Position numbers and translations under genes: made by a program
In this document: positions 9,875 through 19,040 of the stretch, in pieces
Layout: each line of letters starts with the position of its first letter
How positions within the stretch are numbered: the stretch's first letter is position 1
The notes under the pieces: generated by a model
Told to the model about the DNA's origin: nothing
Seen by the model: only the letters and a program-made list of their open reading frames with translations
Databases searched by the model: none
Source of the DNA: Rothia endophytica
GTDB lineage: Bacteria > Actinomycetota > Actinomycetes > Actinomycetales > Micrococcaceae
Length of the DNA: 64,000 nt
Assembly: GCF_928381505.1 (NCBI RefSeq)
Contig: NZ_CAKMSJ010000005.1
Coordinates: forward strand, 124,001 to 188,000
Direction: 5' to 3'

Positions 9875-10975
9875 ATGGCAGCTAAAACCCGCATGCAGAC
9901 AGTGAGCCAGGTGCCCGCCGAAGGCCGAGAAAAAGCACTTGAAGCTGTACTTGCGCAGATCGATAAGAACTATGGCAAGGGCTCAGTCATGCGACTGGGT
10001 GACCGTGAAACCCCTAAGGTTGACACCATTTCAACCGGTGCTCTGGCTCTGGATGCTGCCCTGGGTATCGGAGGGTTGCCCCGCGGCCGCGTCGTAGAAA
10101 TCTACGGCCCTGAATCATCGGGTAAAACCACCGTTGCTCTTCACGCTGTCGCCAGCGTCCAGAAGGAGGGCGGCATCGCCGCCTTCATCGACGCCGAGCA
10201 CGCTCTTGACCCTGTCTATGCAGCCAAGCTGGGCGTTGACACTGACTCGCTGCTGGTCTCCCAGCCGGATACCGGTGAGCAGGCCCTTGAAATCATGGAT
10301 ATGCTGGTGGGCTCCGGTTCGGTCGATATTATCGTCATTGACTCCGTGGCTGCTCTGGTGCCCCGCGCTGAAATCGAAGGCGAAATGGGTGACTCACACG
10401 TGGGTCTGCAGGCTCGCCTGATGTCCCAGGCACTGCGTAAAATTACCGGCCGTCTTGCTTCAACCAACACCACCGCGATCTTTATCAACCAGCTGCGCGA
10501 AAAGATCGGCGTCTTCTTCGGTTCACCCGAAACCACCACCGGTGGTAAGGCACTCAAGTTCTACGCTTCGGTCCGTATCGACATCCGCCGCATTGAGACC
10601 CTCAAGGACGGCGCTAACCCCATCGGTAACCGCACCCGTGCCAAGATTGTCAAAAACAAGATGGCACCCCCCTTCAAGCAGGCTGAATTCGATATCCTCT
10701 ACGGTGAAGGTATCTCGGTAGAGGGTGGCATTCTGGACCTGGCGGTAGACCACAACGTGGTCAAGAAGTCCGGCGCCTGGTTCACCTACGAGGGCGACCA
10801 GCTGGGCCAGGGTAAGGAAAACGTCCGCCGCTTCCTCAAAGACAACCCTGAGCTCTGTGAGGAAATCAAGTACAAGACCATGGTTAAGCTCGGTATCGTC
10901 GAAGCCGAAGAAGAGCCTGAGGAAGTAGCCAGCGAGTCGGTTGATCCGCTGGATGACATCTCAGAGAACTTCTAA
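9875..10975 (+). CDS. recA: Recombinase A
   Basis: RecA is the strand-exchange ATPase of homologous recombination and the co-protease that triggers LexA self-cleavage. The 366-residue protein has Walker A GPESSGKT at residues 78-85, the [12 protein letters not shown] Walker B strand, and the L1/L2 DNA-binding region around [13 protein letters not shown] and [12 protein letters not shown]. It ends in a highly acidic tail. No intein interrupts it. An SOS box lies upstream, and recX follows on the same strand after 126 bases containing a hairpin that may limit read-through. Confidence 0.98.
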   Translation: MAAKTRMQTVSQVPAEGREKALEAVLAQIDKNYGKGSVMRLGDRETPKVDTISTGALALDAALGIGGLPRGRVVEIYGPESSGKTTVALHAVASVQKEGGIAAFIDAEHALDPVYAAKLGVDTDSLLVSQPDTGEQALEIMDMLVGSGSVDIIVIDSVAALVPRAEIEGEMGDSHVGLQARLMSQALRKITGRLASTNTTAIFINQLREKIGVFFGSPETTTGGKALKFYASVRIDIRRIETLKDGANPIGNRTRAKIVKNKMAPPFKQAEFDILYGEGISVEGGILDLAVDHNVVKKSGAWFTYEGDQLGQGKENVRRFLKDNPELCEEIKYKTMVKLGIVEAEEEPEEVASESVDPLDDISENF

Positions 10976-11048
10976 TCCTCAAGTTCTTTACCCTATCTCT
11001 CGAGAAGCTCTCTACCTAGAGGTAGTGAGGGCTGGTTGAGACAGAGCA

Positions 11049-11077
11049 AGCCGCTCTTCCCTCTGGGGAGGGCGGCT
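11049..11077 (+). promoter_or_regulatory. Hairpin between recA and recX (possible partial terminator)
   Basis: AGCCGCTCTTCCC (11049-11061) pairs with GGGGAGGGCGGCT (11065-11077) over 13 positions, allowing G-U pairs, with a 3-base loop. No T run follows. In E. coli a leaky terminator between recA and recX keeps RecX low; a similar role is possible here but is inferred. Confidence 0.5.
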
Positions 11078-11101
11078 ACGCTTATATGAGAAAGTAGAAG
11101 C

Positions 11102-12112
11102 ATGCAGAGTAGCAACTTTTCAGAAGAAACCTTCCTACAGCCGGAGGAATACCCTGCCTGGCACCCTGCAGCTCAGGGCATAGTCCAGGATCTTCCCGAC
11201 GAAAATGGGGTTTATGCCGCGACTTCTGCACCTGCGACCCCCTACACGGGTAAAGACTCACCGACGGAACATTCTGCCCAGGAGCAGCGTCCAGCTTCGA
11301 CCTCTTCTGCTTCGGGCACCAACCGCTACACTAAGCGCCGTAACCCCAACCTTAAAAAGGGCTTCCGCCGCCCGCCAGCCAAATATGCTGCTGCTTCACC
11401 CTTTGCACCCGCTATTGGGGCAGGCTCCGTTGATCAGCCAGATGCTCCGCAAAAACTCCCGCGGAGCGCGCCGCTCTTCCGTGAAGGCTCCGCCCTCAAT
11501 GAACCGGTCAGCGATGAAGAGATGCTGCTTCAAGGGGTTACGCCCTTACCGGAAACCGGGAGGGGCAGACGCAAGGCCAAGGAACCTGAGAGCGAGTTCA
11601 GCCGTGCCAAGAATACGGTGCTCAACCAGCTGGCGGCCTCCCCGAAATCCCGGTCTATGCTCTACAAGAAGCTGGTTGAGAAAGAGATTTCTGAATCTGT
11701 CATTGAAGACGTGTTGGCTCGTTTCGAAGCTGTAGGTCTTGTCAATGATGCTGAGTTTGCCGATGTCTACGTGCGCACCCGCATGAACGTAAAGAAGCTG
11801 TCTCGAAGCGCTATTCGTAGGGAACTGAAACAGAAGGGCGTGGAGGGGGAGGCCGCCGAGATTGCACTGGAACAGCGCACCGAGGACGACGAACGCAACG
11901 ATGCCCACGAGCTGGTGCGCAAGAAGTTGAGGCCATCCATGGACCTTGCTGACCGCCAAGAGAGGGATAAAATCATGCGTCGCCTCGTGGCTATGCTGGC
12001 ACGAAAGGGCTACCCTTCGGGGCTGGCTTTTAGTGTCGTCAAGCAAGAAATTGATACGTATATGGAAGAGAACCGCATAGAGAACTCAAGCTCGGGAAGC
12101 TACTACGACTAA
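11102..12112 (+). CDS. recX: Regulatory protein RecX with long N-terminal extension
   Basis: RecX binds RecA filaments and limits RecA activity. The conserved three-helix repeats occupy about residues 160-325 (AKNTVLNQLAASPKSRSML, GLVNDAEFADVYVRTR, AIRRELKQKGVEGE, RRLVAMLARKGYPSGLAFSV). The first ~155 residues are a low-complexity Pro/Ala/Ser and basic extension not needed for the fold; the family core is 150-200 residues. It follows recA on the same strand. The ATG at 11102 is used because the frame is continuous with normal codon use; a shorter form starting at an internal codon cannot be excluded. Confidence 0.9.
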   Translation: MQSSNFSEETFLQPEEYPAWHPAAQGIVQDLPDENGVYAATSAPATPYTGKDSPTEHSAQEQRPASTSSASGTNRYTKRRNPNLKKGFRRPPAKYAAASPFAPAIGAGSVDQPDAPQKLPRSAPLFREGSALNEPVSDEEMLLQGVTPLPETGRGRRKAKEPESEFSRAKNTVLNQLAASPKSRSMLYKKLVEKEISESVIEDVLARFEAVGLVNDAEFADVYVRTRMNVKKLSRSAIRRELKQKGVEGEAAEIALEQRTEDDERNDAHELVRKKLRPSMDLADRQERDKIMRRLVAMLARKGYPSGLAFSVVKQEIDTYMEENRIENSSSGSYYD

Positions 12113-12118
12113 AACTAA

Positions 12119-12154
12119 GGGCGCCGCCCGCACCTGACAGTGCAAGCGGCGCCC
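12119..12154. terminator. Bidirectional terminator between recX and the permease gene
   Basis: GGGCGCCGC (12119-12127) pairs perfectly with GCGGCGCCC (12146-12154) around an 18-base loop, between two convergent genes. Confidence 0.75.
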
Positions 12155-12186
12155 TCGTGCTGTATCGGTGTCTGCGGTAAAGGCTT

Positions 12187-13410
12187 CTAAGCCCAGCCGG
12201 TGGGAAGTAGACCGAAGATGGCAGCCAGGGAGTAGATGAAGGCGACCATGTAGGTGAGGATGAGTAGGCCCTGGATGATGGGGTGGGCCTGCCAGGTGAC
12301 CGCCCAGACCGGCTGCAGCTCGCCCTTTTTACGGGCAGCATGCAGCATGAGCACCGGCAGAATAGACATGGCAGCACCTGCGAAGCCGCCGGCGTAGCTG
12401 AGTGCCGAAACGAAGCCACCCAGACCCGCGAGAGAAATCGCGAGAGGAGGCACAACGGTGAGAAGCACAGCGATGAGGCGCTGGCGGCCTTTCTCGTGCC
12501 AGTGGCCAATATCTAAGATGTTGCGCATGGCGGTGTAGCCGATGGCAACGAAAGAAGTGAACATGGCAAGTAGCGCGAAGATGTTAGCAAGGTAGTAAGC
12601 AACGGGCCCTAGAGCTTCGCCCCAGGAGAGGGTAACTACTTCTGAGACGTTCTCGCCCAGTAAACCGAGTGCCACAAAGGGAACCAAAGCCAGAGTAAAG
12701 CCGGTGGCCGCCATGCCACCCACCAGAGCAGTGGGAATAGCACGAGGGTTGGTATCGCCCAGGCCTCGTACCAGCTCAGGTACGACGTACTGAGCCATAA
12801 AGGTGAAGACCGCCAGGTTCATGATGGGGATGATGAAGAAGGGGTGCAGCACCAGCAGGTTTTCGAAGGTGATCCCGGGGCCCAGAATGGTCCAGAGCGA
12901 GAGAGCAAGGATGATGGCTGCCATGCCGGTAGTGATCAGCCCCTCGACCAAGCCTGTAGTGTGCAATCCCTTGTACATGATGAAGGAGCCTGCCAAGAAG
13001 AAGAGAAGGCTACCGGCCAGCGGCGGAAGCCCGGTGAGATTGCTCAGTAGCGAACCTGAACCAGCAGCGTAGGCAATGAGGGCGCCGATGCTGTTAACCA
13101 TGATGGCAGCAAAGATAATCCATCTGCCGGCTTGTCCCAGGTACTTTTCTGCAAGGCCTGAAAGCTGCAGGGGCTCTTTGGTGCGCTGGGAAACCTCAGC
13201 AATGTACATCATGGAGAAGGTCGTGAGCAGGCCCGCAATGGCCAGAGCTATCGCGAGTGCCAGGAAGCCGCCGTTTCGAGCGGCGTAGGGCAGGCTGAGA
13301 ATACCGGCGCCAATATTGGTGCCGAAAATGAGTGCGATACCCTGCAGGACGCTCAGGGTGGGGGCAGGGCGCTGGTAGGCAGCTACGCTGGAGGTGATGT
13401 TATGGGGCAT
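12187..13410 (-). CDS. Amino-acid permease, probable aromatic amino acid transporter (HAAAP family)
   Basis: A 407-residue polytopic membrane protein with about 11 hydrophobic helices. The N-terminal helix IALIFGTNIGAGILSLP carries the G-x-N-x-GAG motif typical of the hydroxy/aromatic amino acid permeases (TyrP/Mtr/TnaB-like) and the wider APC superfamily, consistent with proton-coupled tyrosine or tryptophan uptake. The exact substrate cannot be told from sequence. It is monocistronic on the minus strand, convergent with recX. The start ATG at 13410 follows a purine-rich GAAAGCTGATCT leader. Confidence 0.85.
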   Translation of the reverse strand: MPHNITSSVAAYQRPAPTLSVLQGIALIFGTNIGAGILSLPYAARNGGFLALAIALAIAGLLTTFSMMYIAEVSQRTKEPLQLSGLAEKYLGQAGRWIIFAAIMVNSIGALIAYAAGSGSLLSNLTGLPPLAGSLLFFLAGSFIMYKGLHTTGLVEGLITTGMAAIILALSLWTILGPGITFENLLVLHPFFIIPIMNLAVFTFMAQYVVPELVRGLGDTNPRAIPTALVGGMAATGFTLALVPFVALGLLGENVSEVVTLSWGEALGPVAYYLANIFALLAMFTSFVAIGYTAMRNILDIGHWHEKGRQRLIAVLLTVVPPLAISLAGLGGFVSALSYAGGFAGAAMSILPVLMLHAARKKGELQPVWAVTWQAHPIIQGLLILTYMVAFIYSLAAIFGLLPTGWA

Positions 13411-13526
13411 AGATCAGCTTTCGAGAGAGGGTGGGTGTGTGTCATCTTAGATTGTACGTTGAGGTTTTTAGTCTCCCGGTGGTGAGCTGTGTAGCGTGTG
13501 GCAGATCAGCAGGTTGATGGGCTTGG

Positions 13527-14633
13527 CTAGCTGCCGGCTTGTTCGGCGCGAATACTTTGAATAATTACTACTGCGGCCTCGACTTCTGGCAGGCCGGTCA
13601 GTTCTTCTATGGTGAGGACGCCGGGGTAGAGATGCTGTGCCAGCATGAGGGCTGCTTCCTGAAGCTGTCTTTCGCTCAGGTAGGCGGTCAGTGACGGACC
13701 CGGTGTCGATGGAAAGCCTAAGAGAACTTCAGCAATGAGCAGGGCGGGATGATGCCAGGCGCTGCCCTCGGCATCGAGAGCCCTGACTGCTAGGTTCCCC
13801 GTGCTCAGGCTAGAGGGTGGGGAAACGAATAAGACCACATTGAGGGGTGAGAAATCTCCACTGGTTAACACCGACTGGTGGGGGCTGGTTGCCAAAAGGG
13901 TCTCTATTTTACCCCTTGCGCGGGCAAGGTGATCTGCAGGCAGATCACCGCTAGCAACCATTCGCTCTAGCCCCTTGAGAGCTAGAGCGGGGGAAGTGAG
14001 TGAACCGGGACTGCTTGCTTTGGGGTCAGCTAGCGACAGCTGCTGCCTGAACCCTTCAATGGTCTTCTGCTGGGCAGGGGAGCCGAGCACCGCCGTCCAC
14101 AGGTCTAGGTAAGCTCGCAGAGCTAGGGCAGCTTGCTGAGACCCCTGGACCATGAGTTCAGCGCAGCTTTTTAGCTCGCCGGTGCCACCTGCAGCTAGGT
14201 CTTCCATCATGAGAATGCGGCGGCCATCATCGGCGGCAAGTAGTTGCGGGTAGACCCCCGGCACCAGTTCACCCAAGGCGGCTAGACCGTGCTTTTCTCT
14301 CAGGTAACCAAAGCCCCCAGAATTACTAGCAGCATCGCGACGGCGGAAAAACTTGACGACGCAGCTACTCCTAGCGCTCGCGGTACTACCCGAGGGAGTA
14401 GCCGGCTCATCGAAGACCAGGCGCAAAACCACCGACCGCATACCGGCTGACAAAATCTCTGCCGCGCCCACTCGACGTCCTGACGCCTGCTCAGCAAACT
14501 CAAGCATGGAGGTAGCCAGTCGCGCAAAAGCAGCCGAGGTCACCGGTGACTCAGTGCTGGACGGAGTGTAAGCGGCAGCTGCAGCCGCTACCAGTGCGGC
14601 GAAGCGAGGGGACGAAGCTGACATAGTCACCAT
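13527..14633 (-). CDS. APH/choline-kinase-like phosphotransferase superfamily protein, function unknown
   Basis: A 368-residue soluble protein that resembles the aminoglycoside/choline kinase fold. A lysine-bearing strand is visible in CVVKFFRRR. A Brenner-like motif reads LTSGDFSPLN, where families such as APH have HGDxxxxN. A DFG-equivalent reads ALDAEGS. Ser in place of the usual His, and Ala-Glu in the metal loop, leave doubt about catalysis. The start is the ATG at 14633 or the one at 14624 (MSASS). It is divergent from miaB with a 26-base gap, so promoters must overlap. No named function should be assigned. Confidence 0.7.
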   Translation of the reverse strand: MVTMSASSPRFAALVAAAAAAYTPSSTESPVTSAAFARLATSMLEFAEQASGRRVGAAEILSAGMRSVVLRLVFDEPATPSGSTASARSSCVVKFFRRRDAASNSGGFGYLREKHGLAALGELVPGVYPQLLAADDGRRILMMEDLAAGGTGELKSCAELMVQGSQQAALALRAYLDLWTAVLGSPAQQKTIEGFRQQLSLADPKASSPGSLTSPALALKGLERMVASGDLPADHLARARGKIETLLATSPHQSVLTSGDFSPLNVVLFVSPPSSLSTGNLAVRALDAEGSAWHHPALLIAEVLLGFPSTPGPSLTAYLSERQLQEAALMLAQHLYPGVLTIEELTGLPEVEAAVVIIQSIRAEQAGS

Positions 14634-14659
14634 TATCGCCTATCTAGTACCCTAGAGAA

Positions 14660-16174
14660 GTGAGTATTGACGTATCAGTAGAGAAGCCAGAAGAAACAAC
14701 CAAAACCCGCACCTACGAAGTGCGCACGTTTGGTTGTCAGATGAACGTACATGATTCAGAGCGCATGAGCGGTCTGCTGGAATCCAGCGGCTATGTGCCC
14801 GCTGAGGACGGCGAGCGTGCTGACCTGGTGGTCTTTAACACCTGCGCGGTACGCGAGAACGCCGATAACAAGCTCTACGGCAATCTGGGCATGCTCAAGC
14901 AAGTCAAAGATATTCACACCGATATGCAGATTGCTGTGGGTGGCTGTCTGGCGCAGAAGGACCAAAACACCATCATTGAAAAGGCCCCCTGGGTCGATGT
15001 GGTTTTCGGCACCCATAACATTGGCTCACTTCCCACCCTGCTTGAACGCGCTCGCCACAATAACAAAGCTGAGGCTGAGCTGCTGGAATCCCTTGAGGTT
15101 TTCCCCTCAACCCTGCCCACCAAACGCGATAAGGTCTACTCCGGCTGGGTCTCTATCTCGGTCGGCTGTAACAATACCTGCACCTTCTGCATTGTGCCCT
15201 CCCTGCGCGGTAAGGAACAGGACCGCCGCCCCGGTGAGATCCTGGCTGAGGTACAGGCACTGGTAGACGACGGCGCTATTGAGGTCACCCTGCTGGGCCA
15301 GAACGTCAACTCCTACGGTGTAGGTTTTGGCGACCGCCAGGCTTTTTCTAAACTACTGCGGGCCTGCGGTGAGATTGAGGGTCTAGAACGCGTCCGTTTT
15401 ACCAGCCCTCACCCTGCCATGTTCACTGATGATGTCATTGATGCAATGGCAGAGACCCCCAACGTCATGCCCGTGCTGCATATGCCTCTGCAGTCCGGTT
15501 CGGATAAGGTGCTTAAAGATATGAAGCGCTCCTACCGCTCCAAGAAGTTCTTGGGGATTCTGGAGAAGGTGCGCGAGCGCATCCCTGAGGCTGTTATTAC
15601 CACCGATATCATTGTGGGCTTCCCCGGTGAAACTGAAGAAGACTTCGCTGAGACTCTGCGCGTGGTTGAAGAGTCACGCTTCTCCTCGGCTTTTACTTTC
15701 CAGTACTCGATCCGCCCCGGCACCCCGGCTGCTACCATGCCTCACCAGGTACCCAAGGCTGTGGTGCAGGAACGGTATGAGCGCCTGACTGCCCTGCAGG
15801 ACCGCATTGCCGGTGAAGAGAACCGTAAGCAGATGGGCAAGACCGTTGAGCTCATGGTCACCGCTGAATCAGGGCGCAAGGCTGAGCAGACCCACCGACT
15901 TTCTGGCCGTGCCCGAGATCAGCGTCTGGTGCACTTCTCAGTGCCCGCAGGTTGCGAGGTGCCCCGCCCCGGTGACCTGGTCACCCTACCCATCACCGAA
16001 GCCGGTTCTTTCCACCTGATTTCAGACCCGGACGCCAGCCAGTACTCGGTGCGCCGCTCGCGTGCAGGGGATGCCTGGGACCGAGCACAGGCTGACTCAT
16101 GTGGTACCGGCACCACCCAGGTCCCCGGCTCACCGGTATCACTGGGTTTCCCGACCATCGTGAAGCGCTCATGA
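14660..16174 (+). CDS. miaB: tRNA-2-methylthio-N6-dimethylallyladenosine synthase
   Basis: MiaB is a radical-SAM methylthiotransferase that adds the 2-methylthio group to i6A37 in tRNA. The N-terminal UPF0004 domain has cysteines Cys26, Cys62 and Cys96 for the auxiliary cluster. The radical-SAM motif C-x3-C-x2-C is Cys170, Cys174 and Cys177, and a C-terminal TRAM domain spans about residues 385-450. The start is GTG at 14660. The stop overlaps the miaA start (ATGA), so the two successive enzymes of the same tRNA modification are translationally coupled. Confidence 0.96.
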   Translation: MSIDVSVEKPEETTKTRTYEVRTFGCQMNVHDSERMSGLLESSGYVPAEDGERADLVVFNTCAVRENADNKLYGNLGMLKQVKDIHTDMQIAVGGCLAQKDQNTIIEKAPWVDVVFGTHNIGSLPTLLERARHNNKAEAELLESLEVFPSTLPTKRDKVYSGWVSISVGCNNTCTFCIVPSLRGKEQDRRPGEILAEVQALVDDGAIEVTLLGQNVNSYGVGFGDRQAFSKLLRACGEIEGLERVRFTSPHPAMFTDDVIDAMAETPNVMPVLHMPLQSGSDKVLKDMKRSYRSKKFLGILEKVRERIPEAVITTDIIVGFPGETEEDFAETLRVVEESRFSSAFTFQYSIRPGTPAATMPHQVPKAVVQERYERLTALQDRIAGEENRKQMGKTVELMVTAESGRKAEQTHRLSGRARDQRLVHFSVPAGCEVPRPGDLVTLPITEAGSFHLISDPDASQYSVRRSRAGDAWDRAQADSCGTGTTQVPGSPVSLGFPTIVKRS

Positions 16175-17175
16175 CATCTTCCGCTGATGTAACCGCTGAG
16201 CTGGCGCACGCCACTGTCGCGGGTGCTCTGCCGGTCATTGCCATCGTCGGCCCAACGGGTAGCGGCAAGTCTGATCTTGCTATCGACCTGGCCTTAACCC
16301 TAGGGGGGGAGTGCATCAACGCTGATTCCATGCAGTTCTACCGCGGTATGGACATCGGCACCGCTAAAGTTACCGCTGAGGAAATGAGCGGGGTGCCCCA
16401 CCACATGCTGGATATTCTGGACGTCACCGAGGAAGCTTCGGTCGCCGTTTTTCAGCAGCAGGTGCGTCAGAGGATTGCTGAAATTCAGGGCCGTGGCCGT
16501 TATCCCATCGTGGTGGGCGGCTCTGGTCTCTACGTACGAGCAGCTCTAGATGTGCTGGAGTTCCCAGATACGGACCCAGATGTACGTGCTGCATTGGAAG
16601 ATGAACTCAAAGCCAAGGGCCCCGGTGTTTTACACGCCCGGCTGCTGCAGGTAGACCCTGAATCAGCGGCACGGGTCAAGGACGACCGCCGGCTGGTGCG
16701 AGCCTTGGAGGTCTACCAGGTGACCGGTCGGCCCTTTTCGTCCTTTATGCCTACCCGTCAGTATGTCCAGCCTTCCCTGCAAATTGGTCTTAACGGAGAC
16801 CGGGCACAGCTGCACGAACGCCTGCATGAGCGGGTGGTTCTCATGGAAAAGGCCGGTCTGCTGGCGGAAGTAGAGACACTGGAGGCACAGGGACTACGCC
16901 AGGGCAAGACGGCCTCTAGAGCTATCGGCTACCGTGAATTCTTGCGCCTTTTGGATGCTGAGCGCGGCCAGTTGCCTCAGGGCGAGAAGTACACGGTGGA
17001 AGAAGCCATCGACGATACAGTGACCGCAACTCGCCAGTTCGCACGCCGGCAGATCACCTGGTTCTCGGCTGACCCTAGGGTTACCTGGCTGGACTGGTCA
17101 GATGCTGAGAAACCAGACCGAGCGATAGAGGCTATCCGACAGTTTGAGGCTACAAACCCTGCCCGGAGCAACTAG
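16171..17175 (+). CDS. miaA: tRNA dimethylallyltransferase
   Basis: MiaA transfers the dimethylallyl group to A37 of tRNAs reading UNN codons, making the substrate for MiaB. The P-loop GPTGSGKS is at residues 27-34; [26 protein letters not shown] and the Arg-rich [12 protein letters not shown] region complete the family pattern. The chosen ATG at 16171 overlaps the miaB stop and gives 334 residues. A longer reading from 16099 would duplicate the end of miaB in another frame and is less likely. Confidence 0.95.
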   Translation: MTSSADVTAELAHATVAGALPVIAIVGPTGSGKSDLAIDLALTLGGECINADSMQFYRGMDIGTAKVTAEEMSGVPHHMLDILDVTEEASVAVFQQQVRQRIAEIQGRGRYPIVVGGSGLYVRAALDVLEFPDTDPDVRAALEDELKAKGPGVLHARLLQVDPESAARVKDDRRLVRALEVYQVTGRPFSSFMPTRQYVQPSLQIGLNGDRAQLHERLHERVVLMEKAGLLAEVETLEAQGLRQGKTASRAIGYREFLRLLDAERGQLPQGEKYTVEEAIDDTVTATRQFARRQITWFSADPRVTWLDWSDAEKPDRAIEAIRQFEATNPARSN

Positions 17176-17230
17176 ACTGAGGGGCAGATGAAGAGGTCTA
17201 TTGTGAGACCAACGACCGAAAGGGATACCA

Positions 17231-18187
17231 GTGGCTACCCATGTATATGAAGCTCCTGTCTGGGGAGACCTCACCGGCAAAACCCTGACGAAGGGGCATG
17301 CAACGGGCAACGATTTTATTTTTATCACTGACCCATTAGGTGAGCTGGACCTTCCTGCTGAACTGATTGCACAGGTAGCTGACCGCCACTTCGGCATTGG
17401 TGCAGACGGGTTTATCCGCGCGGTCAAAACCAAAAATCTGGACTTTGCCAGCCATCTGCTAGAAGCTCATCCCGAGGCAACATGGTTTATGGACTACCGT
17501 AACGGTGATGGTTCCATCGCTGAGATGTGCGGCAACGGCGTGCGCGCTTTCGTGGACTACCTGCTCAGTGAAGGCCTGATAGAACTTGAAGAAGGTGGAC
17601 GCCTCCTCATCGGAACCCGAGCAGGTGTCAAAGCCGTGGCTAAAACTGATACTGGCTACGCCATCGATATGGGCCCCTGGGGCTTTATCAACGGTGACAT
17701 GGCACGCGATAACGGCACTGACGCCCAGGTGACCGCTAAGGGCCTCAAAACCCCGCGCGGCGCACTCTCCATCACCATGGGTAACCCCCACACCGTGGTC
17801 ATGCTAGGGACCGACGGCAAACTGGATGGACTCAACCTCCACGAAGCCCCTAAAGTTTCACCTCGGCCACCTGAAGGCACCAACGTCGAATTCGTGGTCC
17901 CCGAAGAAATCTCAGCAGAAGACGGTGACCCAGCCACCGAGAATATCGGTCAAATCCGCATGCGCGTGCACGAACGCGGCGTCGGCGAAACTCTCTCCTG
18001 TGGCACCGGCGCCTGCGCAGCCGCAGCAGCCACCCGCTTCTGGGGTGGAGACGACGCCCCCGACGAATGGCTGGTGCGCGTCCCCGGTGGAACCCTAGCA
18101 GTCACTTTTGTGCTCGGACCGGATGAACTCGAACACGTCGTCCTCGCAGGCCCCGCCACCATGGTGGGTAAGATTCTCCTCGGCTAG
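17231..18187 (+). CDS. dapF: Diaminopimelate epimerase
   Basis: DapF converts LL- to meso-diaminopimelate, the direct lysine precursor and peptidoglycan cross-link residue. It is a two-lobed PLP-independent epimerase; the two catalytic cysteines are Cys100 (in MCGNG) and Cys257 (in SCGTG). GHATGNDF near residue 22, GNPH and the GE-T pattern are also typical. The start is GTG at 17231, and 318 residues is within the usual range. It lies 55 bases after miaA, probably in the same transcript, and is convergent with the methyltransferase gene. Confidence 0.96.
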   Translation: MATHVYEAPVWGDLTGKTLTKGHATGNDFIFITDPLGELDLPAELIAQVADRHFGIGADGFIRAVKTKNLDFASHLLEAHPEATWFMDYRNGDGSIAEMCGNGVRAFVDYLLSEGLIELEEGGRLLIGTRAGVKAVAKTDTGYAIDMGPWGFINGDMARDNGTDAQVTAKGLKTPRGALSITMGNPHTVVMLGTDGKLDGLNLHEAPKVSPRPPEGTNVEFVVPEEISAEDGDPATENIGQIRMRVHERGVGETLSCGTGACAAAAATRFWGGDDAPDEWLVRVPGGTLAVTFVLGPDELEHVVLAGPATMVGKILLG

Positions 18188-18240
18188 GGAGAAAGCGAGA
18201 GGTGGCGGCTGCTAGAACGCGGCCGCTCAAACTCTCATGG

Positions 18241-18849
18241 TTAATCTGCGGGGTTGTGCACCTGCAGAATGCGGAAGCCCTTGGAGGTAGCGTAACGGCT
18301 AACCTCCAAGGCCGGGAACTGAGCGCTCAGCCACTTGTGCAGAGAGTCAGACCCCAGGTTCTTTTGGACCACCAGGTAGGCAGAGCCGCCGGGGGAGAGC
18401 CGGGGGAGCCACCGGTGCATGATCTCGTGCAAGACCTCTTTACCCACTCGAATGGGAGGGTTAGACCAGATGGTGTCAAAGGTGAGACCCTCGGGTAGTG
18501 ACTCTGGGCTACCCACCGTCACGTTGGACAGCCCCAGCTGAGCTGCGTTCATCTCGGTGAGTTGGGCAGAACGAGAGTTCACATCAACACCGTAGACCGC
18601 AGCTTCTGGTGCCCACATCGCCAAGGCGAGGGTAATAGGGCCCCAGCCGCACCCAATATCCAGGAGGTTTTGACCGGTAGGTGCAGGAGCCTCGTCCAGC
18701 AATATCTTGGTGCCCTTATCCACACCACCGGGGCTGAAAATACCGCCCGCTGTCATTACAGTGACTTTCTGCCCAGCCAGCTCAACAGAAAGGGGCTTGG
18801 GGGTGAAGTCGCCGGTGGGGTTTTCAGAAAAATAGTGCGCTGAACTCAT
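18241..18849 (-). CDS. Class I SAM methyltransferase, RsmC-like (MTS domain)
   Basis: A 202-residue methyltransferase with SAM motif I LDIGCGWGP and the motif IV NPPIR, as in N2-guanine rRNA methyltransferases of the RsmC/RlmG type. It has a single MTS domain rather than the duplicated RsmC arrangement, as usual in actinobacteria. The ATG at 18849 starting MSSAHYFSENP is preferred because relatives begin with HYFS-like sequence; the frame extends further to 18912. Its RNA target is not known from sequence. Confidence 0.85.
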   Translation of the reverse strand: MSSAHYFSENPTGDFTPKPLSVELAGQKVTVMTAGGIFSPGGVDKGTKILLDEAPAPTGQNLLDIGCGWGPITLALAMWAPEAAVYGVDVNSRSAQLTEMNAAQLGLSNVTVGSPESLPEGLTFDTIWSNPPIRVGKEVLHEIMHRWLPRLSPGGSAYLVVQKNLGSDSLHKWLSAQFPALEVSRYATSKGFRILQVHNPAD

Positions 18850-19040
18850 AGACCACCATTTTACGGCACCCGGCCCACTTGGTGGACGGTGCGGAATATC
18901 TGACGAGAACAACCCATTGCTCGATAGCCACCGGGGCTTAAGCCACCAAAGAACACCCCCGCCTTTTAACCCGCACCCTCTGCCCCTAGCCCTCCCACCC
19001 CGGTAGAATAGAACACAGTTTCTAACCCGAGAAAGGCACT

